From contig NZ_RCZG01000001.1 of the NCBI RefSeq assembly GCF_006439015.1, positions 806,001 to 870,000 of the forward strand: DNA of 64,000 nt. The letters run 5' to 3'. Origin of the DNA: Mycolicibacterium hodleri (lineage in GTDB: Bacteria > Actinomycetota > Actinomycetes > Mycobacteriales > Mycobacteriaceae). Both the position numbers and the translations under genes were made by a program. Below, in pieces: positions 55,212 to 61,967 of this stretch (positions within the stretch are counted from its first letter, which is position 1; each line of letters starts with the position of its first letter). The notes beneath the pieces are model-generated. The model searched no databases and was not told where the DNA came from. It saw nothing but the letters and a program-made list of their open reading frames with translations.

Positions 55212-55822
55212 GCTGAGACTTCCCGGTTTGGGGCGCGTCCGGGAGCTGGGGACGGTGCCCTGAAGGTCGTGGCGGGGCCGGGTCACATCACGCGGCCAAG
55301 TACGAAAATGCCCTTTTCGTCCCGGGACAAAACCGCACCTGGAGATGTTGAACTAACCGGCCAATAGGACTCCGACACGCAAGGGGCTCGGTGTTCGCAA
55401 CACTGCGGGGTCATCGAGCCGGGTTGGTGCAGAGTGCCTGATGATGCGAGGTCTCGTCGAGATATGAATGTTGCTGCGGCGTAGGTTTCTCTGCCCTATG
55501 TTCGCTGCAACCGGGCAACCTCCTAGCTTCGGTCTCATCGAATGGACCGATCGTAAGTTCAGTATGGCAAGCGGTGTTGACGACGGGTGAAAATAGGCCA
55601 AACGCGACGGTGAAAGGTAGGCCACGCGGTCGGGGCTAAACAGTGCAGGACATCGCATAGTGGCTCCACAATAAATTTACTTCGCCAGGAGGATTTGGAA
55701 GTTCGTAGCACGTCGCCAGGGTCGCGCCATGGTTGTTCGTCATTGACTGGAAAGCCACGGTGACCACGTCATACCCTGCAACCACCTTGTGGTGAGGTGG
55801 TTCTCGCGACGGGTGTCGCGAG
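55212..55822. other. Gene-poor region holding a relic of the 61,447 gene
   Basis: 611 bp without an intact gene. The only recognisable element is 55489-55575, a degraded copy of the start region of the secreted-protein gene at 61447 (listed separately). Confidence 0.55.
55489..55575 (+). pseudogene. Relic of the 5' end of the secreted-protein gene at 61447
   Basis: 34 bases from CTCTGCCCTATGTTCGCTGC to CAACCTC are identical to 61393-61426. The similarity continues through CGAATGG and into the coding start (AGTTCAGTATGGC versus AGTTCAGTGTGGC). Here the frame dies after four codons (ATG GAC CGA TCG TAA) because one T is missing relative to the intact copy. It is a duplicated promoter/leader with a dead gene. 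Confidence 0.75.
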
Positions 55823-56197
55823 TTAGAGAACGTGGTTGCCGATGAGCCTGCCGATCGTGCGGATATCGACCTGGCCTCGGAACTCCAGCCGCACCTTGCC
55901 GAGCCCGGAGAACCACAACTCAAGCTCAGCATCTAGGTCGAAGCGGCCCGCAGTTTCGATGCTCCACGCCTGAATCTTGCTGTACGGCAACGATGAGTAG
56001 TCGCGTTTCTTGCCGGTGAGCCCTTGCACGTTGACGGCGATCAGCCGCTTATTCGTGAAGGTGACGTAGTCGCGCATCCCCTTGAACGCGAGGTAGACGG
56101 ACTCGCCATCGATCAGGAGGGGCCCCAGTTCAGCCGCAATCGGCTTTGGGTCAGTCGGGCCGAGCTTTACGAACAGTCCATTTTGGAAGTCGATCAT
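55823..56197 (-). CDS. Bacterial PH-domain protein
   Basis: 124 residues. LLIDGESVYLAFKGMRDYVTF, then TNKRLIAVNVQGLTGKKRDY, SSLPYSKIQAWSIETAG and ELELWFSGLGKVRLEFRGQV form the bPH_1 (YvbH-like) barrel: dual strands with F.TNKRL and Y.KI marks. The ATG at 56197 is natural. PH-like proteins of this type occur in many actinobacteria and phages with unknown partners. Confidence 0.85.
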   Translation of the reverse strand: MIDFQNGLFVKLGPTDPKPIAAELGPLLIDGESVYLAFKGMRDYVTFTNKRLIAVNVQGLTGKKRDYSSLPYSKIQAWSIETAGRFDLDAELELWFSGLGKVRLEFRGQVDIRTIGRLIGNHVL

Positions 56198-56503
56198 GCG
56201 CGGGACTGTATCGGCGTGCCAGCGGATTTGGTGGCAAACGTGCGTGCGCTATTGGCTGAAGCGAGTAACCGTCATTCCAGAGGAAGACGGGCATCAGCTA
56301 CACAGGCGGCCCGCCAGGAACTTGGGGGGCGTGGCAGTCGCCAGGTTCCATTAGTCGGGCCAGATGCCTTCGAGAATGATGAGGTGCTCGACTCTGGACC
56401 CGTGGTCACGGCGCCACCTGCAGCGGTCAGCTTCCAGATCCATTGCCCGTTGGGTGCGCGGAGGGTAACAGGAAAAAGCAGTCCCGTCGGCCAACCCTTC
56501 CGT
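56198..56503. other. Region with a possible degraded reading frame on the minus strand
   Basis: 306 bp without an intact gene. On the minus strand an open frame with no start codon reads GLLFPVTLRAPNGQWIWKLT, then AAGGAVTTGPE, which looks protein-like. It is out of frame with the end of the gene at 56504. It may be the frameshifted remainder of a longer secreted protein; this is weak. Confidence 0.35.
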
Positions 56504-56971
56504 CTACGACCTGGGGACTGACGGCGGATGCATGTAGAAAGGCCCGTTGGAACGCGTGATGTTCATCTGCGGAGGCGTACGCCTGACGGAGGGCAAAACA
56601 CTCGGCGGCGGAGAATCGCTCGGCGGACCCTCGGAAGGAGCGGTCGTGGCTGGGGTGGCGTCCACCGATGGAGGAGCGTACGTGCTGGTGGGAGCCGTTG
56701 ACTGAGCGGTGGTTGGAGACTCAACAACCGTGGTGGTAGGAGGAGGGGCGGGCGTCGAAACGGTGATCGGCGGCGCCACAGGAGGGGCTGGAGCTACCGG
56801 AGGCCCTGCTGTGGCGGCCGGTGCATAATTTTGATTTGGTGCATAGGCGGGTACGGCACGCGGGTACCAGATGGTCAGGCCAACGATGACCGCCGTCGCG
56901 ACGCCGAGCGCCGTCATCAGCAGCCCTCGAACGGACACGTAATCCCGCCATTTACGATCTCGGCTCCCCAC
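56504..56971 (-). CDS. Pro/Thr/Ser-rich single-pass membrane protein
   Basis: 155 residues. A basic head (MGSRDRKWRDYVSVRG), one membrane helix (LLMTALGVATAVIVGLTIWY), then a long Pro/Ala/Thr/Ser-rich extracytoplasmic chain (APAPPVAPPITVSTPAPPPT and similar) and a short end FYMHPPSVPRS. It looks like a membrane-anchored stalk lacking a globular domain; a frameshift at its 3' end may have removed one. Confidence 0.65.
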   Translation of the reverse strand: MGSRDRKWRDYVSVRGLLMTALGVATAVIVGLTIWYPRAVPAYAPNQNYAPAATAGPPVAPAPPVAPPITVSTPAPPPTTTVVESPTTAQSTAPTSTYAPPSVDATPATTAPSEGPPSDSPPPSVLPSVRRTPPQMNITRSNGPFYMHPPSVPRS

Positions 56972-57131
56972 GCGGCTGAAGAGTACCCGTGCGACGGGAA
57001 CCCTGCGTCGACGCCAGTCAGCAACGCAGCAGCCAGCTTTCAGGTCGGGTCTTGCTTCCTAGTGACCTCCAAGGTTCCGACGTCGTGGAACCGGACGAAT
57101 CCGAAATCGAGATCCATGTGAGCAAGCTACG

Positions 57132-57275
57132 TCATGACGACGGTGTGCGTGGCTCGTACAAATCTCGTGTTGCCTCGGCGAGGTACGTCCATCCCTCGGC
57201 AAGTCGTTTCGTGTTCGGGTTCTCGGTTTTCCGTGCCACCTTCCGGAACTTGTTGGCGGTGGACGTAGCCCACTG
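57132..57275 (-). pseudogene. Relic copy of the ANKFRE small-protein family
   Basis: The minus strand reads QWATSTANKFRKVARKTENP, then NTKRLAEGWTYLAEATRDL, ending at TGA 57132. It aligns with the intact 68-residue protein at 60769-60975 (QWATSAANKFREVSRDTENP). No start codon is found upstream before a stop, so it is a degraded paralogue. Confidence 0.7.
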
Positions 57276-57365
57276 GCTGCGTTGCCCATGTGGCGGCGGG
57301 GCACCGACAAGGGGGATGCTCGCGAAGTGAGTGTCGCTCTTTTACAGGTCGCGGAGGGGAGTCAT

Positions 57366-57590
57366 GTGATTTGCACAAAGTGTCAGGGTGGTCGTCGGGA
57401 GATCCGTACTCAAACGTGCGGTAAGTGCGAGGGGACCGGGAAGGTCCGCCATGTCGCGCTGGGCGGGAACGAGGCGTACTCGACAACTTCGGTTGGAGAG
57501 ATTGACTGTGACGGCTGCGCGGGCAAGGGGGAGTTTCACACCGACTTTGGGTTTTGTCGAGGTTGCAACGGGACAGGGGCTGCGCGTTAA
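57366..57590 (+). CDS. Stand-alone DnaJ-type zinc-finger protein
   Basis: 74 residues with four CxxCxGxG-like knuckles: CTKCQGG (residues 3-9), CGKCEGTG, CDGCAGKG and CRGCNGTG. That is the layout of the DnaJ cysteine-rich domain, here without J domain or C-terminal domain. GGAGGGG is ideally spaced before the GTG at 57366. It may be an RNA/protein-binding or redox zinc protein, and such small zinc proteins also occur in actinophages. Convergent, overlapping 4 bp with the next gene. Confidence 0.8.
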   Translation: MICTKCQGGRREIRTQTCGKCEGTGKVRHVALGGNEAYSTTSVGEIDCDGCAGKGEFHTDFGFCRGCNGTGAAR

Positions 57591-57844
57591 GGCCAGCGGT
57601 TTAGGCCCTTACCGAGGCGTTCGAGGGTTGCGATTTCGTACTCCAGCGCGCGGATGAATTTCCGAATGTGGGCAGCGCGTGCCAGTAGCCCGGAGTTCTG
57701 AGACTGCTGCAGTTCGATGTAGTGACGAGCGAGATCGGTCTCGGCCTGAGCGCGCAACCCGCTGAGTTCGTGCCGGAAGTATTCGGCCTGTGCGGCGTCC
57801 GCTTCACCGTCGCGAGCAACGCTGCCGTTGATTACCTCGACCAT
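57587..57844 (-). CDS. Small helical protein
   Basis: 85 residues, almost entirely helical and heptad-like (AAQAEYFRHELSGLRAQAET, DLARHYIELQQSQNSGLLAR, AAHIRKFIRALEYEIATLER). The ATG at 57844 has a weak ribosome site. Family not recognised. It overlaps the zinc-finger gene by 4 bp, tail to tail. Confidence 0.6.
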   Translation of the reverse strand: MVEVINGSVARDGEADAAQAEYFRHELSGLRAQAETDLARHYIELQQSQNSGLLARAAHIRKFIRALEYEIATLERLGKGLNRWP

Positions 57845-57983
57845 CAGTCAAACGATAGCGGCGACGGAGGAGCCCCGCGCCCCGAACAAGCGAGCGACGA
57901 ACCAACCCCTTGAGTTCGATCTTTGCTCACGTGCGCGTCATCTTCCGAGGACGTCAATTCCATCGTTGCGGGCTAGCTTCGGG

Positions 57984-58268
57984 ATGATGCTCGCCAAGAT
58001 GCCACTGGACCAAACCCGCTCAATCTTCGAGAACGCCCTGCTCCGCGCTATTACTGAAGGCCAGAGCCCCCATCGCACAGCCGAGCTCACTGAGGAGACG
58101 TGGTCGGCTATCGACGCGATTGCGCGCGAGCATCCCGAAGCGACCGTTCGGTTGATCTCAGACGCGTTCGAGACGTTTGAACGTGAGAGCGGCTATGCGT
58201 GGCTCGACAGATATGGGTTCGACCCCGCCCGTGGAGGGGGACGGAATACTTTGCGTCCATCTCCCTGA
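57984..58268 (+). CDS. Small helical protein whose 3' end runs into a hairpin repeat
   Basis: 94 residues: DQTRSIFENALLRAITEGQS, ELTEETWSAIDAIAREHPEA, TVRLISDAFETFERESGYAW. The last 20 codons (after LDRYGFDP) are encoded by a copy of the GTTCGACCCCG hairpin, so the natural C-terminus was probably different. The start is ATG 57984 or 57987. No family recognised. Confidence 0.55.
   Translation: MMLAKMPLDQTRSIFENALLRAITEGQSPHRTAELTEETWSAIDAIAREHPEATVRLISDAFETFERESGYAWLDRYGFDPARGGGRNTLRPSP
58218..58244. repeat. GTTCGACCCCG hairpin, copy 1 (half element)
   Basis: TTCGACCCCGCCCGTGGAGG... matches the left arm and centre of the family; the right arm is eroded. It lies inside the 3' end of the 57984 gene. 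Confidence 0.6.
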
Positions 58269-58645
58269 TCGCCTCGGCGAGATGAGCTAGCTGCGTCCTT
58301 ATGCCCAGGGACGGGGCCGAACACTAGATCGGACGCGGCGCTAGCTCCATTGGTTCCATACGGCGTCCAATGGATGCCCTCCGCGGTGTAGACGCCTTCG
58401 ATGATCTCCCACTCGTATCGAAGGCCATGGGTCATTGGCGACCGAGGCGATCCCCCCGCACTTGGCGATCGTCAGTGCGCAGGCGTTGGAGAATCCACCG
58501 TTCTCGGCCATCCCGTCGACGCGGGCCTCGTAACCGACCTCACCGTCGCTCCATACCCAACGGATGAGTTGCCCGACCACCTCGCCGTGCCACGCCGTCA
58601 CCGTGACGTGGAAGACGCCCTCCTTGCCATCGAAGATGCGGTCAG
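58248..58645 (-). pseudogene. Relic of the WHGEVVGQL gene plus a tail of the ANKFRE family
   Basis: On the minus strand 58645-58430 encodes GKEGVFHVTVTAWHGEVVGQ, then LIRWVWSDGEVGYEARVDGM and ENGGFSNACALTIAKCGGI. This is closely similar to the intact protein at 62290. The frame then shifts, and LRYEWEIIEGVYTAEGIHWT continues in another frame. Further on, 58290-58248 encodes LAHLAEAIREMDAK, the C-terminus of the 60769 protein. It is a mosaic of two damaged duplicates. Confidence 0.75.
58302..58345. repeat. GTTCGACCCCG hairpin, copy 2 (reverse type)
   Basis: Read on the minus strand: AGCGCCGCGTCCGATCTAGT then GTTCGGCCCCGTCCCTGG. The block before the arm is shared with copies 5 and 9. Confidence 0.65.
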
Positions 58646-59346
58646 CCGCGAGGGTCCTCCCCCGCCAGCGCCAGCTGACCCTCCCAAATGTTCCGCTGGA
58701 CCTCTGCCCTATAGGTCTCCTTCTGAAATTCCGTGCGGTAGCGGTCTTGCATTTCACGGCCTCTGAGTGCCTGGAGGTCCGCATAACGCTGCCGCTCGCG
58801 CTGATCCAATTCGGGCTTCGCCTCCAGCTCGGCCATCTCGTCGGCAATCGTAGATGGCTGGGCAGCCGCGGCGGCTGTCGCGCGGATGTTGGCCTCCAGC
58901 TGGCGGCGAGCGAGCGCGGCGTCGACTTCTTCGCGAGACGAAAGTGGGTTGAAGCTGATTTTTTCCGATGGGGTGCTCGGTTTCGACGGGCTGGCCGTAG
59001 ACGCCGAGGAGGCCGGTTCGCCGGATGTAAGCGCGCCACCGGAGCTGCGGACGCTTGACGTGGGTGTTGAGCCCACTGTGGATGTCGGACCGCCGCTTGG
59101 GCTAGCGGTGCCCGATGTGGTGCTGCCGGTCGCGGAGGTGGTGCCTGACGCGGAGGACGCGCCCGACGACGGTGCACCCGACGTGGACGAACTACCCGAC
59201 GGGGACGAGTCACCCGACGAGGACGAGCTGCCTGACGAGCCGGTTTCGGCGTGGGCCGGTGCCGCCACGGCGACGACTGCCCCACCAAGGGCGGCAATGC
59301 CGAATGAAACAAAGGCGGCGGTGCTGGCGATTCGGGTCTTGATCAC
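58642..59346 (-). CDS. Secreted Ser/Thr/Gly-rich protein with helical C-terminus (array family member)
   Basis: 234 residues. Sec signal peptide IKTRIASTAAFVSFGIAALG ending AAPAHA|E (about residue 33). A disordered Ser/Gly/Thr/Pro chain of roughly 90 residues follows, then a charged helical domain (EEVDAALARRQLEANIRATA, DEMAELEAKPELDQRERQRY, GREMQDRYRTEFQKETYRAE). The start GTG 59346 follows AAAAGGAA, which is buried in the leader hairpin. Larger open frames upstream are accidental. It is related to the proteins at 59750, 60222 and 63293 in signal peptide and leader only. Confidence 0.78.
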   Translation of the reverse strand: MIKTRIASTAAFVSFGIAALGGAVVAVAAPAHAETGSSGSSSSSGDSSPSGSSSTSGAPSSGASSASGTTSATGSTTSGTASPSGGPTSTVGSTPTSSVRSSGGALTSGEPASSASTASPSKPSTPSEKISFNPLSSREEVDAALARRQLEANIRATAAAAAQPSTIADEMAELEAKPELDQRERQRYADLQALRGREMQDRYRTEFQKETYRAEVQRNIWEGQLALAGEDPRG

Positions 59347-59420
59347 GGTGTTCCTTTTCTCAAAGGCCGGGTTGGCTTGGTTGAGAAAAGGATCGGGCGC
59401 GCCCCTCAATGAAATCTCAA
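59347..59420 (-). promoter_or_regulatory. Array leader, copy A (TTGAG boxes plus RBS-burying hairpin)
   Basis: On the minus strand two TTGAG boxes (59420-59416 and 59409-59405) are exactly 11 bp apart. They are followed by a perfect 11-bp stem CCTTTTCTCAA / TTGAGAAAAGG (plus-strand arms 59353-59363 and 59381-59391). The arm nearest the gene contains the ribosome binding site. Confidence 0.7.
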
Positions 59421-59473
59421 TGGTGGCAACTGCCCGCCACTCCGCCGAGAGATGACGTGCTGAAAGTAGATCT

Positions 59474-59540
59474 GCCAGTTTGGCGTTCACGCGGTCGCGT
59501 GCCACCTCGCGGAACTTGTTAGCGGTGGAGAGGACATTTG
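59474..59540 (-). pseudogene. Short relic of the ANKFRE family
   Basis: The minus strand reads NVLSTANKFREVARDRVNAK, matching ATSAANKFREVSRDTENP of the intact gene at 60769. Only the central motif survives. Confidence 0.6.
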
Positions 59541-59543
59541 CAC

Positions 59544-59597
59544 CCATCGTTTGAGAGCCGCCCCGGGGCCCCATTGTTTGAGAGCCGCCCTGGGGCC
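59544..59597. repeat. 27-bp tandem repeat, two copies
   Basis: CCATCGTTTGAGAGCCGCCC... (59544-59570) and CCATTGTTTGAGAGCCGCCC... (59571-59597) differ at two bases. Each contains a TTTGAG core. Confidence 0.85.
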
Positions 59598-59607
59598 AGC
59601 CAACGCG

Positions 59608-59644
59608 GTTCGACCCCGCCCCCGGAGAGTGGGACGGGGTCGAC
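59608..59644. repeat. GTTCGACCCCG hairpin, copy 3
   Basis: GTTCGACCCCGCCCCCGGAG AGTGGGACGGGGTCGAC: the arms TCGACCCCG and CGGGGTCGA pair perfectly around a GGAGAG centre. It directly precedes the copy B leader. Confidence 0.85.
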
Positions 59645-59749
59645 CACCCCACGCGCGTACACGAAATCCTTGCGTTGAGAATCCATTGAGGGTTGCGCTC
59701 GATCCTTTTGTCACGGCCGGAGAGACCGGCCAGACGGGAAAGGAAAGAC
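59645..59749 (+). promoter_or_regulatory. Array leader, copy B
   Basis: TTGAG at 59675 and 59686 (11-bp period). The transcript can fold as TCCTTT 59703-59708 with AAAGGA 59739-59744, GTC 59710 with GAC 59733, and GGCCGG 59715 with CCGGCC 59726. The Shine-Dalgarno AAAGGAAAG lies in the closing stem. The whole block is nearly identical to 60117-60221. Confidence 0.75.
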
Positions 59750-60001
59750 ATGACCTCAATCAGCACCATCAGGAAAATCGCCGCCTCGACCGCTATCGCC
59801 GGCTCCCTGGCGTTGGGTGGCCTCGGCCTGGCCGCCGGCGTCGCAGCCGCAACACCCGCAGACCACTCGAACGCGGGACCGAGCACCTCTTCCTCCGTGG
59901 AGGTACACGCCACGACGGCCACGACCCCGACCCGCACCGTCACGTCCGACCCCGGTCAGGCGTTCCCGAGAGATCACCCCATCCCTGTTCAACACGGATA
60001 G
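59750..60001 (+). CDS. Small secreted protein (array family member)
   Basis: 83 residues: signal peptide TSISTIRKIAASTAIAGSLA to AGVAAATPA (cleavage about residue 33), then a Ser/Thr-rich mature part of about 50 residues (NAGPSTSSSVEVHATTATTP). It has an excellent ribosome site (GGGAAAGGAAAGAC before ATG), which the leader hairpin can hide. It may be a shortened member, because the relatives carry a helical C-terminal domain. Confidence 0.72.
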   Translation: MTSISTIRKIAASTAIAGSLALGGLGLAAGVAAATPADHSNAGPSTSSSVEVHATTATTPTRTVTSDPGQAFPRDHPIPVQHG

Positions 60002-60079
60002 CTTCGACGGGGCCACTCGCTAGGAGCTGCGGCCGAAGGCGGCTCCCAGTCGCGAGCCGATTGCAGCGGAGTGCGTCTG

Positions 60080-60116
60080 TTTCGACCCCGCCCCCGGAGA
60101 ACGGGACGAGGTCGAC
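60080..60116. repeat. GTTCGACCCCG hairpin, copy 4
   Basis: TTTCGACCCCGCCCCCGGAG AACGGGACGAGGTCGAC, 79 bp after the gene at 59750 and just before leader copy C. Placement fits a terminator or a module boundary. Confidence 0.8.
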
Positions 60117-60221
60117 CACCCCACCCGCGTGTACGAAATCCTTGCGTTGAGAATCCATCGAGGGCTGCGCTCGATCCTTTTGTCACGGCCGGAGAGACCG
60201 GCCAGACGGGAAAGGAAAGAC
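60117..60221 (+). promoter_or_regulatory. Array leader, copy C
   Basis: Near-identical to leader B, offset by 472 bp. TTGAG at 60147 with TCGAG at 60158 (one change), TCCTTT at 60175 and the same GGCCGG/CCGGCC hairpin before AAAGGAAAG. Confidence 0.75.
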
Positions 60222-60646
60222 ATGACCTCGGTCAGCACCATCAAGAACCGCATCGCCACCGCTGCCGCGCTCGCCACATTCGGCCTCGCCGCCCTGCCTG
60301 GCGCCCTCGCGGGACCGGCTAATGCCGACACCGGCGCCGCTGCATCCTCCGGCTCGGAGTCGTCCCGGCTTCAGCTGATAACACCGGCCAGAAGGGTGCT
60401 GAATCAGCTACTGCCATCACCAAAGGGTTGACAGATAAGTCAGCCGCCACCACGACGCAGAACGACAAGGATCAGGCTTTGTCGGGCGCCGGGGCAGAGA
60501 CGGCATCACAATCGGTGATAGCTCAGCGGGGCGATTTAGTCGCGGACAGATGCGTCCGTAACGGAGAAATCGAAATCAAAGACGGTATGACACTAATTAG
60601 TTCTGGAGGTGTTGGACGTCCCGGGCTGGCGTACTCGAGGGGCTGA
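60222..60646 (+). pseudogene. Secreted array family member with an internal frameshift
   Basis: ATG 60222 starts a signal peptide (MTSVSTIKNRIATAAALATF to GPANADTGA). The frame then ends at 60431 after an unlike tail (LQLITPARRVLNQLL). In another frame, from about 60366, the sequence reads ASADNTGQKGAESATAITKG and LTDKSAATTTQNDKDQALSG through to 60646, which looks like the true continuation. One base gained or two lost near 60360-60370 would explain it. Read as it stands, the product is 69 residues; intact it would be about 140. Confidence 0.65.
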
Positions 60647-60689
60647 GCGCCGGAGTTGACCGACAAGCGCGCCGACGGAACACGACGAG

Positions 60690-60740
60690 CCGCCCCCAGG
60701 AGAGTGGGGCGGGGCCGAACACTAGATCGGACGTGCCGCT
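60690..60740. repeat. GTTCGACCCCG hairpin, copy 5 with gene-tail remnant
   Basis: CCGCCCCCAGGAGAGTGGGG CGGGGCCGAAC followed by ACTAGATCGGACGTGCCGCT. Reversed, the latter matches the block beside copy 2, so a tail of the WHGEVVGQL gene was carried along. Confidence 0.75.
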
Positions 60741-60768
60741 ACGGCGTTTGGTTCCCCGTGGGGCTCTC

Positions 60769-60975
60769 CTACTTCGCGTCCATCTCCCTGATCACCTCGG
60801 CAAGATGCGCTAGTCCTTCCGCCAGCTCCTTCGTGGCGGGGTTCTCCGTGTCCCGTGACACCTCGCGGAACTTGTTGGCGGCGGAAGTAGCCCACTGCGC
60901 TGCGTTGCTCGTGCGCCGGACGGTATCGCCGGCGTCGGACAGGGTTCGGATAAGTAGACGGTGGGCATGCAACAC
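60769..60975 (-). CDS. ANKFRE-family small protein (intact copy)
   Basis: 68 residues, mostly helical: VLHAHRLLIRTLSDAGDTVR, RTSNAAQWATSAANKFREVS, RDTENPATKELAEGLAHLAE, ending VIREMDAK. The GTG at 60975 has only a weak ribosome site. Parts recur as relics at 57132-57275, 58248-58290 and 59474-59540. I recognise no family; the repeated duplication in this locus suggests it belongs to the array. Confidence 0.65.
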   Translation of the reverse strand: MLHAHRLLIRTLSDAGDTVRRTSNAAQWATSAANKFREVSRDTENPATKELAEGLAHLAEVIREMDAK

Positions 60976-61030
60976 CGTGGGTCCCGCTACTTCATCGGCG
61001 CACGATCACTCGATGAGGTGCACCCGCAGT

Positions 61031-61080
61031 GAAGCCCCGCCGCGTAGTTGCGTTCAGCCAAGAACGCGCGGCGGGGCTTC
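61031..61080. terminator. Strong 14-bp hairpin
   Basis: GAAGCCCCGCCGCG (61031-61044) and CGCGGCGGGGCTTC (61067-61080) pair perfectly with a 22-nt loop. It lies between the ANKFRE gene and the 46-residue gene. It may be a terminator for transcription from the left, or an attenuator for the gene at 61129. Confidence 0.75.
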
Positions 61081-61128
61081 CGCCGCCCATACTGCACCGC
61101 CCCACCGACAAGCACCTGAGGACAAGCG

Positions 61129-61269
61129 ATGAGCACCAGAGATGACGCGGACACCACCGGCGACGATCAGCCGGTCAAGGTGCAGGACGTGCTAGACGTT
61201 CCCGACGAGAACACCGAGGCGCCGACGAAGCCGGCGGACCAGCCAGCGTTCCCTGACTTCAACTCCTGA
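61129..61269 (+). CDS. 46-residue acidic protein
   Basis: MSTRDDADTTGDDQPVKVQD, then VLDVPDENTEAPTKPADQPA and FPDFNS: strongly acidic, Pro-rich and probably disordered. TGAGGA is well spaced before the ATG. A hairpin repeat follows 4 bp after the stop. Family unknown; an antitoxin-like or tethering role would be guesswork. Confidence 0.6.
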   Translation: MSTRDDADTTGDDQPVKVQDVLDVPDENTEAPTKPADQPAFPDFNS

Positions 61270-61273
61270 CATG

Positions 61274-61305
61274 GCTCGACCTGCCTCCGGAGAGTGGGAC
61301 GCGAG
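61274..61305. repeat. GTTCGACCCCG hairpin, copy 6
   Basis: GCTCGACCTGCCTCCGGAGA GTGGGACGCGAG, directly after the 46-residue gene. The centre CCGGAGAGTGGGAC is the same as in copy 3; the right arm is partly eroded. Confidence 0.65.
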
Positions 61306-61446
61306 ACAAACCCAGCGTTGACCGCGAACGGCTACTTCGGGCCCAGTCCAGCCCGCCTCCCCAGCAGTTGCATCTTGCTGCAGCGTCAGGTCCTCTGCCC
61401 TATGTTCGCTGCAACCGGGCAACCTCTCAGGTGCTCGTCTAATCGA

Positions 61447-61947
61447 ATGGGGCGATTCGTGAGTTCAGTGTGGCGGTCGGTACGGGCTGGTGGGTTGATG
61501 GTCGGGATGGTGCTGGCGATGTCGTCGGGTGGCGGCGCTGCAGCCGCCGACCCCGATCCGGGCGCACCCTCGCCATCGGCTCCGTCTGCGGCGTCTCCGG
61601 ACGGCTCGTCGGGGGCAGGCGGTGGCCCAACCTCCGGGGCGGGAAGCGGCTCGACTGCCAACAATGCCGGGGACGCGCCGACGTCTGTTCGCGCGGACGA
61701 AGACGCGCTATCGAAGGACATGATCGATCTGAAGAACCTGAACGCGGAAACCACAGCGGCTGAGCAAGCTGTTCAAGACAAGTTGGATTCGATGAGAGCG
61801 ACGTCGGGCGATAGTGTGTCGATCTCGGACATGTTCCAGATGCAAATGTTGATGAACCATCTGAATCAAATGTCGGAGATGTCCGCATCCGTGGTGTCGG
61901 CATCGAACGCGGCAGCCCTGAGCATGGCTCGCGGCGTGAAAGGTTAG
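61447..61947 (+). CDS. Secreted protein with Met-rich amphipathic C-terminal helix
   Basis: 166 residues. Signal peptide FVSSVWRSVRAGGLMVGMVL to SGGGAAAA|DPD, then a Pro/Ser/Gly-rich linker and a helical half (DALSKDMIDLKNLNAETTAA, VQDKLDSMRATSGDSVSISD, MFQMQMLMNHLNQMSEMSAS, VVSASNAAALSMARGVKG). The last helix has alternating Met/Leu/Gln like helices of polymer- or rod-forming secreted proteins (pattern only). The ATG at 61447 is the conserved one, since the relic at 55489 keeps the same upstream block. A weak ribosome site is seen. Confidence 0.75.
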   Translation: MGRFVSSVWRSVRAGGLMVGMVLAMSSGGGAAAADPDPGAPSPSAPSAASPDGSSGAGGGPTSGAGSGSTANNAGDAPTSVRADEDALSKDMIDLKNLNAETTAAEQAVQDKLDSMRATSGDSVSISDMFQMQMLMNHLNQMSEMSASVVSASNAAALSMARGVKG

Positions 61948-61967
61948 AAGAGCAGCGCCATACTGGC

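Noticed and set aside
56024..56521. Plus-strand open frame opposite the PH-domain gene
   Set aside because: The minus-strand PH-domain protein has clear fold motifs; the plus frame is its shadow extended into non-coding sequence.
58642..59943. 433-codon minus-strand frame as one large protein
   Set aside because: A signal peptide with its own ribosome site begins at 59346, and the part upstream covers a leader, a relic and a tandem repeat, so the longer frame is accidental.
60960..61031. 23-codon frame ending just before the 14-bp hairpin
   Set aside because: Start codon without ribosome site and antisense to the ANKFRE gene start; too little support.
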